Assembly: GCA_900548075.1 (NCBI GenBank)
Contig: URJD01000104.1
Span: 1-6,654 of the forward strand
From: an uncultured Collinsella sp.
GTDB lineage: Bacteria; Actinomycetota; Coriobacteriia; Coriobacteriales; Coriobacteriaceae
Length of the DNA: 6,654 bases
Direction: 5' to 3'
Shown: positions 1 to 6,600 of the stretch, piece after piece
How positions within the stretch are numbered: position 1 is the first letter of the stretch
Layout: the number at the start of each line of letters is the position of its first letter
The notes under the pieces: generated by a model
The model's input: the letters and a program-made list of their open reading frames with translations, nothing else
Told to the model about the DNA's origin: nothing
The model's database searches: none
Made by a program: the position numbers and the translations under genes

Positions 1-1268
1 GCGCATGCCGTCTCCCACTCGCTGCGCTTCTGCTTGCGAACTTCGACAAGCTTATCGTACGCGGTCTTCTTGTCTGCTTCGGTCTGCTGCGCCTTCTCGT
101 ATGTGGCCTTGGCGGCGTCGCGCTCGCTGGCGGCGGCGTTGTACTCCTTGTTTGCCGCATCGTATGCAGACTTGGCAGATGCCACAGCAGCGTTGGCGGC
201 GTTGGCCTTCTCCTGCGCGGCGGTGACGGTAGTCTGCGCAGCCTGCAGGTTCGCCTGTGCAGTGGCGTCTGCAGTCGTCGCGGCATCGAGCGCGGCCTGC
301 GCGGTCGCGAGCTCGCTGGCGGCAGTGACCTTGGCAGCCTCGAGCGCGTTCAGATCGATACCCGTGCCCGAGGTCGCGGCATCGAGCGCGGCCTGCGCCT
401 GGTTGAACTTCTGCTGGGCGTTATCGCGCGCGGTGGTCGCAGCGGCGAGAGCAGCGGCAGTCTCCTGCTTCTTGGCCTGGGCGGAAGTCAGAGCGGTCTC
501 AGTGTCCTTCTTTTCCTGCTGGGCGCTAGCCTCGGCAGCCTTGGCCTGGTCCAGATTGGCCTGTGCAGTAGCAACGGCCTTATTGGCATCATCGAGCTTT
601 GCCTGCGCGTCCTCGACAGCCTTCTTGGCAGTCTCGTACTCGTCCATACCCATGGCCTCGAGCTTGGCCTGGGCATCATCGAGGGCCTTCTTGGCCTCAT
701 CCTGCTTTGCCTTGGCGTCCTTGAGCGCCTGGGTCTTATCCTCGACACTCTTGTTGGCCTGTTCGAGCTGATCGTTCAGGTCGCCCAGCTTCTTCTGCTG
801 CTGTTCGGTCTTTTCGACGGCTGCCTTAAGTTCGTCGATCTTCTCCTGAAGCGCGGCTACCTCGGCCTCGTTCTGCTCGGCGGCGTTATCGGTCACGGTC
901 TGCGAGGCCTGATTCTTTTGCTGCTGCGCCTGCTTTTGAGACTGGCCCGCCGCGTCGGCCTTCTTCTGGGCGGCATCGTAGGCGGCCTGAGCGTCCTTGA
1001 GCTGCTTTGCCGACTCCTCGGCCAGCTGGGCAGCCGTCTTTACGACCGCTTGGTTACCGGCGGCAACGGTGTTCTCTACAGAACTACCCCCCCCCTGAAC
1101 AGAATCGCCGTTATCGATTGACGGTGCGGCGATTGCCGCCAGCGGCGACATAAGCGGCTGAACAATGAGGCCCGCCGTCAAAACGGTTGCGACGGCGCGG
1201 TTGGCAACGCCCTTGACGTTGACGGCCTTAGCCCGAGGCTCAAAGTGTTGTGGGCTGTAGTTTGCCAT
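1..1268 (-). CDS. Secreted alanine-rich coiled-coil protein, N-terminal part (C-terminus off the left edge)
   Basis: The frame is open from an ATG at 1268 to the window edge, giving 422 residues with no stop. The start is backed by AGGGAG (1275-1280) six bases upstream. Residues 1-48 look like a long signal peptide: a basic stretch with Arg12, Lys14, Lys19 and Arg24, a hydrophobic core around 25-46, and a likely cut after an AIA/AA motif near 47-48. A short Ser/Gly-rich stretch follows, including the Gly59-61 codons written in a G9 tract. From about residue 65 to the edge it is Ala/Gln/Lys/Glu/Asp-rich helix with recurring units such as AQAKLDDA, AQANLDQA and AQAALDAAT, which suggests a long extracellular coiled-coil rod. 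The only cysteine is at the very edge. Similar rods occur in PcsB/CwlO-type hydrolases and in Gram-positive surface proteins. The domain that would separate these, or an anchor such as LPxTG, lies outside the window, so the function is unknown. A long open frame on the opposite strand is only a by-product of the biased codons. Confidence 0.85.
   Translation of the reverse strand, partial: MANYSPQHFEPRAKAVNVKGVANRAVATVLTAGLIVQPLMSPLAAIAAPSIDNGDSVQGGGSSVENTVAAGNQAVVKTAAQLAEESAKQLKDAQAAYDAAQKKADAAGQSQKQAQQQKNQASQTVTDNAAEQNEAEVAALQEKIDELKAAVEKTEQQQKKLGDLNDQLEQANKSVEDKTQALKDAKAKQDEAKKALDDAQAKLEAMGMDEYETAKKAVEDAQAKLDDANKAVATAQANLDQAKAAEASAQQEKKDTETALTSAQAKKQETAAALAAATTARDNAQQKFNQAQAALDAATSGTGIDLNALEAAKVTAASELATAQAALDAATTADATAQANLQAAQTTVTAAQEKANAANAAVASAKSAYDAANKEYNAAASERDAAKATYEKAQQTEADKKTAYDKLVEVRKQKRSEWETAC
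277..398 (-). repeat. 26-bp direct repeat, 96 bp apart, within the coiled-coil gene
   Basis: The 26 bases at 277-302 recur exactly at 373-398. The offset of 96 bp is 32 codons, so both copies are in the same frame and both encode the core of AQAALDAAT (protein residues about 291-299 and 323-331). This suggests a recent local duplication of a coiled-coil unit, or selection for the same heptad written with the same codons. Recombination between the copies would remove 32 residues without a frameshift. Confidence 0.6.
1087..1095 (-). repeat. G9 homopolymer tract in the coiled-coil gene, candidate phase-variation switch
   Basis: Nine C on the plus strand are read as G9 on the coding strand and supply codons CAG GGG GGG GGT (residues 58-61), ten residues past the predicted signal-peptide end. 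At nine G the signal peptide and the coiled-coil frame are joined, so the gene is ON here. With ten G the codon right after the tract is TAG. With eight G the frame reads GTA GTT CTG TAG. Either change would leave only a short secreted stub. Confidence 0.6.
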
Positions 1269-1575
1269 GGCTTTCTCCCTTTGACACGGATGTATCCATA
1301 CGCTTCAAAATGTAGGAGCTGATTTTTGAATTCTGTTGCGCAACATTGGCGACCAGCGTATTTTTTGAAATTCATGCTCCTGTGCTTCACAATTTCGTCA
1401 CATTTGAAGGAGCTGGTGCATCATATTTTCGCGTGATGGAATTGAGCCTGTGATTTGCATTTGCTCCCGCGTCATCCGTCCTATCGGATTCCGCATCCAA
1501 CAGACACCTCGCCCGCCACGGTGTAGAGTTAGGACAACGGGCGCGTTGCGCGGACCGCGCTGGAACGAGGTGGAC
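1269..1575. other. Divergent intergenic region between the coiled-coil gene and the DUF389 gene
   Basis: This 307-bp stretch must hold the promoters of two genes that face away from each other. It is more AT-rich than its flanks around 1300-1440. I could not find a -35/-10 pair with acceptable spacing for either gene, so no promoter is called. The clear structure is the palindrome at 1334-1345. A weaker 6-bp inverted pair (GCTCCT at 1376-1381, AGGAGC at 1408-1413) has a 26-base loop and is probably chance. On the plus strand the DUF389 frame stays open back to about 1450, but those codons do not look like protein of this family. Confidence 0.5.
1334..1345. promoter_or_regulatory. Perfect 12-bp palindrome TGTTGCGCAACA, possible operator
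   Basis: Each half (TGTTGC) is the exact reverse complement of the other, centred 72 bp upstream of the coiled-coil start codon and about 236 bp upstream of the DUF389 start. Its size and location between divergent genes fit a binding site for a dimeric regulator. I do not recognise the regulator, and no promoter elements could be placed around it, so the role is inferred. Confidence 0.3.
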
Positions 1576-2715
1576 ATGGAGCTCGACAAACAACAGATCG
1601 AACGACTGCGCGAGCGTCATCATCGGCGCCACGGCATCCGCCCTGCCCATAGTGAGGCTGCCGAACAGGCTGGTCGCTTTATAAAGCGCGCGTTCAACAT
1701 TCGCGAGGGACGCGCGCCCTATCACGTGATCCGCAAGCGTTTTGTAAACGGGGCACGCCTGACCGGCTCTCACCTGTGCATTCTCATCATCGCCATGCTC
1801 ATCGCGAGCATCGGCCTCGATATCGACTCGGATATCGCCATCGTGGGCGCCATGCTCATCTGCCCGCTTATGGGTTCGGTCCTTGCCATGGCGTACGGCG
1901 TCGCTACGCTCGACCGCGAGATTACCGTCGAGGCCGTCGCCGGCCTTGCCCTTCAGATGGCCTTTTGCCTGGTCACATCCACGTTGTACTTTAAATTCTC
2001 GCCCCTTGGCACCACCACGGCCGCCATCATCGACAACTCGACACCCACCGTCTGGGACCTTACCGTCGCACTCGCAGGCGGCTTTGCAGGCGGGCTGGGC
2101 AACTCGCGCGACCAGGAACCCGCCACGCTCATCGCCGGCGTGGCCGTGGCGACCGCGCTCATGCCGCCCCTGTGCGCGGCGGGCTATGGCATCGCCATCG
2201 CAAGCGGGTCACTGTTTCTCTCGGCGCTTTATGAGTTTGGCATCAACGTGGTCTTTATCGCACTGGCTGCCGAAGCCGTGCTGCTTCTTTTGCGCGTGCC
2301 GCTCAAGCGCGACCTGAACGGCGACGGTATTGTGACTGCTGAAGAAAACGCCGAGGTCAACGAGCTATCGCGCAAGGTGCGCCGCCACATCATCGTGGGC
2401 ACGGTGATCTTTGCCATCCCCTGCATCGTTATGACCGCGGGGTCCATTGGCTCGGCGCAGGCCGGCGTGCAGGACGGCTACGGCGTCACTGAGACCACGC
2501 GCGAACTTGCCGCGGTGCTGCCAGGCTTTAAGGATTACACCGTCGCCGTCGAGACCTCGGCTGCCGAAGGCGAGGAAGAGGGCATGGTCGAGCGCGAGAT
2601 TGTCGCCCACGTGACGACAAGCGAGACGCTCGGGGAGCACGACCGCCGCGTAGCCCGCAAGCTCATCGACCTCAACGTGCCCGAACTCGATCGCGTGGAG
2701 TTCGATGTGAAGTGA
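1576..2715 (+). CDS. DUF389-family polytopic membrane protein with an EF-hand loop
   Basis: The protein has 379 residues. The ATG at 1576 is chosen because GAGG (1567-1570) sits five bases upstream. GTG at 1570 (two residues longer) is possible, and a GTG at 1450 would add 42 residues unlike the family. Residues 1-60 are basic and helical, probably cytosolic. About seven membrane segments follow, near 65-83, 87-109, 119-141, 158-176, 183-208, 213-241 and 271-291. DUF389 hallmarks are GAMLICPLMG in the second segment and ATALMPPLCAAGYG in the fifth. Between segments six and seven lies DLNGDGIVTAEE (residues 246-257), which has the spacing of an EF-hand calcium loop. Basic residues on both sides suggest that this loop is cytosolic. 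The last 85 residues form an acidic soluble domain that would then be outside the membrane. The biochemical role of DUF389 proteins is not established to my knowledge. No terminator follows the stop codon. Confidence 0.85.
   Translation: MELDKQQIERLRERHHRRHGIRPAHSEAAEQAGRFIKRAFNIREGRAPYHVIRKRFVNGARLTGSHLCILIIAMLIASIGLDIDSDIAIVGAMLICPLMGSVLAMAYGVATLDREITVEAVAGLALQMAFCLVTSTLYFKFSPLGTTTAAIIDNSTPTVWDLTVALAGGFAGGLGNSRDQEPATLIAGVAVATALMPPLCAAGYGIAIASGSLFLSALYEFGINVVFIALAAEAVLLLLRVPLKRDLNGDGIVTAEENAEVNELSRKVRRHIIVGTVIFAIPCIVMTAGSIGSAQAGVQDGYGVTETTRELAAVLPGFKDYTVAVETSAAEGEEEGMVEREIVAHVTTSETLGEHDRRVARKLIDLNVPELDRVEFDVK
2311..2346 (+). other. EF-hand-like calcium-binding loop coding segment in the DUF389 gene
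   Basis: These twelve codons spell D-L-N-G-D-G-I-V-T-A-E-E. Asp at 1, Asn at 3, Asp at 5, Gly at 6, a hydrophobic residue at 8, Thr at 9 and Glu at 12 match the canonical EF-hand loop, which is also the dockerin loop. Calcium binding is inferred from the motif only. There is one loop, not the usual pair, and the predicted helices on either side are short. Confidence 0.55.
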
Positions 2716-3091
2716 TGCCAGCGCGGGATGTTGCAAAACGCACGTAGCAACTCAGGGGGTCGGCACCAAAGGGATCGGCTTCGACAAACGGGGCAGTTTT
2801 GTCGAAGCTGTCTGCGGCGTAATCAGCATCGAGCTGGTCTTTGATGGCTGCTTGCTTCTCGACGTCGTAGGTCGCAACGACCTGCTTATGGAGCTTCTTC
2901 TGTTCGTCGGTGAGTTCGTTGTCTGAAGATGAGGCATCACTCGCGCCAGCCCCCGTAGCGGAGCAACCCATAAGGCCGGCGCCTGCAAGGGCAAACGCGC
3001 CCGCCGCCGTGCCCGCAAGGGCAACACGGCGCGTGAGCGGCCAGCCGCCTTCGTTACTCGATCCCGCGTCGTCACCATCGAAGAATTTCAT
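2672..3091 (-). pseudogene. Truncated Tat lipoprotein, N-terminal remnant of an aryl-sulfate sulfotransferase (AssT-like)
   Basis: The open frame is 139 residues from the ATG at 3091, which has AAGGAA nine bases upstream. An ATG at 3109 overlaps that site and has none of its own. Residues 1-20 are polar, Arg21-Arg22 fit a Tat signal, 23-39 are hydrophobic, and LMGC (40-43) is a lipobox with Cys43 as the lipidated residue. A Ser/Ala-rich linker and a charged helix follow. Residues 101-121 (with DPFGADPLSCYVRFAT) resemble the N-terminal domain of AssT, where E. coli-type enzymes have a DPYG..PL..LV segment. AssT enzymes move sulfate between phenolic compounds outside the cytoplasm and are normally around 600 residues. 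Here similarity stops near 2729, and the last 18 residues are read mostly antisense through the DUF389 3' end. The catalytic beta-propeller is absent. I infer a deletion remnant. A short stand-alone lipoprotein is the alternative. Confidence 0.55.
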
Positions 3092-3386
3092 CGCTGCCGT
3101 TTCCTTCATATTTCAGGGCACTTGCCAAGCCCTGTCCAATTTTGACTCAAAGCTTAACAAACGCCCCTTAAGGCCAGCTTAGGCTCGCGGCAGCCGGAGC
3201 TGTTAGCCGCAAGACGCACAAGGGACGCAGGAATGCGATGATCTGTTTTCCTCCATCCCCTTTTGATCAAGGAGGCCGAGCGCTGGGAATGGGTTCTATA
3301 AACGGACGGTAATTAACGGCGAACGGCTACATCTGTTCATTATCTCAGGGCGCCGAGGGCGATTTTTTGTGCCACCGAGACGTCGT
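3092..3386. other. Intergenic region with no convincing gene
   Basis: Nothing here reads as a protein. The part nearest 3091 should have held the promoter of the truncated sulfotransferase gene, but no well-spaced -35/-10 pair is visible. An AAGGAGG at 3269-3275 looks like a strong ribosome-binding site, yet the only ATG near it starts a 7-codon frame. TATAAA occurs at 3297-3302 without a matching -35. A short hairpin (CGCC 3351-3354, GGCG 3358-3361) is followed by six T on the plus strand (3363-3368). With TATAAA upstream it could bound a small transcript, but the stem is only 4 bp. Confidence 0.4.
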
Positions 3387-3517
3387 TTTCGGAAGTATGC
3401 GGCAAATTCCGGAACTCTCGAGCACACCCCGGTTTTTCGCCAATAAAATCGCAGGTACAGAGCTTGGGCATACCAAGCGTGCTCGGCCTATTCAGATTTT
3501 GCCGCATACTTCCGAAA
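3387..3517. repeat. 131-bp element bounded by 20-nt perfect inverted repeats (MITE-like or structured RNA)
   Basis: The 20 bases at 3387-3406 are the exact reverse complement of those at 3498-3517. Further in, CGAGCAC (3419-3425) pairs with GTGCTCG (3479-3485) in the same register, so the whole element can fold as one long imperfect hairpin. Near the tip GCTTGG (3462-3467) and CCAAGC (3473-3478) form a second small hairpin. No coding frame lies inside. I see no clear target-site duplication. The layout fits a non-autonomous mobile repeat or an intergenic RNA structure. It sits downstream of the giant minus-strand gene and beyond that gene's terminator. Confidence 0.55.
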
Positions 3518-3571
3518 TCTAAGTTCGCAAGGGGTGATAGCTGGGGCGTTTACGCAACATATGTCCAGCAA

Positions 3572-3606
3572 AAACGGGTGGTAGCCGGCACGGCTACCAC
3601 CCGTTT
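3572..3606 (-). terminator. Rho-independent terminator of the giant activase/dehydratase-like gene
   Basis: The arms at 3592-3606 and 3572-3586 form a perfect 15-bp stem with a 5-base loop (3587-3591). Read on the minus strand the stem ends in a run of five T (3574-3570). It begins 28 bases after the TGA of the upstream gene, the expected place for its terminator. Confidence 0.88.
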
Positions 3607-3634
3607 GTCTCACATCTAGCCCATAGCAGGCCAG

Positions 3635-6600
3635 TCACTTCTTAATGCCGCGCCCCAGACGCTTGGCGACCGATGCCACGGCCTCCTCGCTGGCAGGTCC
3701 GCAGCTCACGCAGCCGTCATGGGCACGCATCTGGCCGGTGACCTCGTCCATCGCGAGCGGCGCCACCTTCTCGAGCTTAAAGCCCTTACCGGCGCGCATG
3801 TTCTCCTTCGCCACGCTGATCATGAGCTTAATGCGGTTGAGCTGGTTGACCTCGGACGCACCGGGGTCGTAGTCCACCGCGACGATGTTGCTCTCGAGAT
3901 GCTGGCGGCGCAGCTCCTTGATCACAGCCTTACCCACCACGTGGTTGGGCAGGCACGCGAAGGGCTGCGTGCAGATGATGTTGGGTGCGCCATGGTCAAT
4001 CAGGTCGAGCATCTCGGCCGTGAGCAGCCAGCCTTCGCCCATGTTGTTGCACACCGAAAGCACCGTGCGAGCCTTGTCGGCCATGGTGCCGATGCGCTCG
4101 GGTGCCTCAAAGCGGCGGGACTTTTCGAGCATCTCCTCCACCGGCGTACGCATCCAGTCCACGAGCTTGATGAGCGCCTGCATGCCCGCACGCGTAGTGG
4201 CAGAGCTTCCCAACTCGTCCTTCTGCAGCTCGGCATTGCTCATGGAGTACAGGAAGAAGTCAAGCAGACCCGGCACCACGGCCTCGCAGCCCTCGCGCTC
4301 GATCACATCGACCACATGGTTGTTGGCCGTGGGATGGAACTTGACAAGGATCTCACCGACCACGCCCACGCGCGGCTTGGTACCCTCGCCCACGAGTGGC
4401 ATAGTGTCGAACGCGCGGATGGCCTCGCGGCACAGCTTGGTGTAGTTGTGGCGGTTGAACTTGGGCGCCAGCTTGCGGGCGCGCGCCATGTACTCCTCGT
4501 AGAGTGCGTTGGCGGCACCGGGCGTAGCCTCGTACGGGCGGCAGCGGTAGAGCATCTGCATCATCACGTCGCCAAAGAGCACCGCGTAGACTGCCTGCTT
4601 AAGCAGCGCCGGCGTAATCTTAAAGCCGGGGTTGTCCTCGCCGAGCGCCACGGCCGAAAGCGAGATCACCGGGATCTCGGGGTGGCCGCTCTCGCGCAGG
4701 GCCTTGCGGATGAGCGCAATGTAGTTGGTGGCACGGCAGCCACCGCCGGTCTGGCTGATAACCACGGCCGTCTTGGACAGGTCGTACCGACCGCTCTCGA
4801 TGGCCTCCATAATCTGGCCCGTTACCAGAATCGACGGGTAGCAAATGTCATTGTTCACATAGCGCAGGCCAGCCTCGACGGCGTCGTGATCGGTCGAGGG
4901 CAGCAGCTCCAAGTTGTATCCAGCGCCACGGAACACCTCTTTAACCAGGTCGAAGTGAATCGGCGCCATCTGCGGGCACAGGATGGTATAGCCCTCGTCA
5001 CGCATCTGCTCGGTAAAGGGCACCTTGGGCCATGCGGTCGAAGCACTCTCGCGCTGAGCCTCAAACGTGTACTTGCGGCTCGCGAACGCGGGGACATCCT
5101 TGGAGGGTGCCACCGGCGCGGCATCGCCCTGCTCGTAGGCCTCGCCCGCGGCCGTGGCCTCGGCCAGGCGCTCGGCCTCCTGATCCTTGAGCGCGGCCAT
5201 AAGCGAGCGGATGCGGATGCGCGCGGCGCCCAAGTTGGACACCTCGTCAATCTTGAGCACGGTGTAGATCTTGCCGCTGGCCTCAAGGATTTCCTGCACC
5301 TGATCGGTTGTCAGGGCGTCCAGACCGCAGCCGAAGGAGTTGAGCTGAATCAGGTCCAAATCGTTGCGCATCGTCACAAAACGGGCGACGGCGTACAGGC
5401 GGCTGTGGTACATCCACTGGTCGACGACGCGAATGGGGCGCTCGGGCTTCACGAGATGCGCGAGCGAATCCTCGGTAAAGACCGCAAAGCCAAAGCTCGA
5501 GATAAGCTCGGGCAGGGCATGGTTGATCTCGGGGTCGTTATGGTAGGGACGACCGGCGAGCACGATGCCGTGGCCGCCGTGGTCCTCGACCCACTTAAGA
5601 GCCTCCTCGCCCATGGTCTGGATCTCCTCGTGGAAGCGCGCATCGGCCTCGAAGGCGGCGTTGACGGCAGCATCGACCTCGGAGCGCGTGATCTTGGGAC
5701 CACGCACGCGGCCGCGACCAGCCTCGGCATCGGCCACACGGTCGACGGCGAGCACCTGATACAGGCGGCGCTTGAGCTCGGTCTTGTCGTGATAGGGCAC
5801 AAACGGGTACAGGAACTCGATGTTCTGCTCGCGGATCTCGTCGATGTTGAGTGCCAACGCCGTGGGGTAGCTCATGACGATGGGGCAGTTATAGCAGTTG
5901 CCGGCGGTCGGATCCTCCTTGCGCTCCCAGCGCACGCACGGCATCCAAATGAAGTCGACATCGCGGTCGATAAGGTTCATCACATGGCCGTGGCTCATCT
6001 TGGCCGGATAGCACACGCTCTCGGACGGCATGGACTCGATGCCCGCCTGGTAGGTCTTTTTGCTCGACTGGTCGGACAGCTGCACGCTAAAGCCCAGGCG
6101 CGTAAAGAACGCGTGCCAGAAGGGGTAGTTCTCGTACATGTTGAGTGCACGCGGGATACCCACGGTGCCGCGCGGAGCCTCGTCGGGGCTCAGCACCTCG
6201 CGGTTAAACAGCAACTCGTTTTTCTTTTTGAAGAGGTTGGGGGCCTCGGTCTTTTGCTTTTTGTGGCCGGCGCCCTTCTCGCAGCGGTTGCCGGTAATGA
6301 AGCGTCTGCCGCCGCCAAAGTCGTTGACAGTAAGCTGGCAGTTGTTGGAGCAACGACCGCAGCGGACGTGTTTTTGCGTCACGGTGAGGTGCGCGATGTC
6401 CTCGGCAGAAAGAATGGTCGAGGTGCCGTCGGCGCCGGCGCGATCGCGGGCGAGCAGGGCCGCACCATAGGCGCCCATGCAGCCGGCGATGTCGGGACGC
6501 ACGGCGTGAACGCCAGTGAGCTGCTCAAACGCACGCAGCGTGGCGTCGGACATAAAGGTGCCGCCTTGAACGATCACCTGGCTGCCGATCTCCTTGGGGT

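Noticed and set aside
34..771. Long plus-strand open frame of 245 codons rich in Ala, Ser, Cys and Leu
   Set aside because: It is the antisense shadow of the alanine-rich coiled-coil gene. The composition follows from the reverse complement of GCC/CAG/AAG codons, and the minus-strand frame has the signal peptide and ribosome-binding site.
1178..1390. Minus-strand 70-codon frame overlapping the start of the coiled-coil gene
   Set aside because: It is out of frame with the signal-peptide start, has no ribosome-binding site and resembles no protein I know.
1450..1575. Upstream GTG as the start of the DUF389 protein
   Set aside because: The extra 42 residues are Arg/Pro/Cys-rich and unlike the family. 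GAGG at 1567-1570 supports the ATG at 1576.
2730..2751. GTTGC/GCAAC inverted pair just after the DUF389 stop codon, possible terminator
   Set aside because: Only 5 bp with a 12-base loop and no T run. It falls in the coding part of the truncated sulfotransferase.
3269..3320. AAGGAGG with a following ATG and a 7-codon frame
   Set aside because: The spacing is about 13 bases and the frame is only seven codons, with no sign of a leader-peptide arrangement or attenuator.
3351..3368. Plus-strand hairpin followed by six T, possible terminator
   Set aside because: The stem is only 4 bp and no plus-strand gene ends nearby, so it is noted in the gap entry but not called.
3885..4445. Plus-strand 186-codon frame inside the giant gene
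   Set aside because: It is antisense to a strongly conserved region and has no recognisable protein features.
3635..6577. GTG at 6577 as the true start of the giant gene
   Set aside because: The same frame continues to the window edge with sequence typical of the activase domain, so the real start is outside the window.
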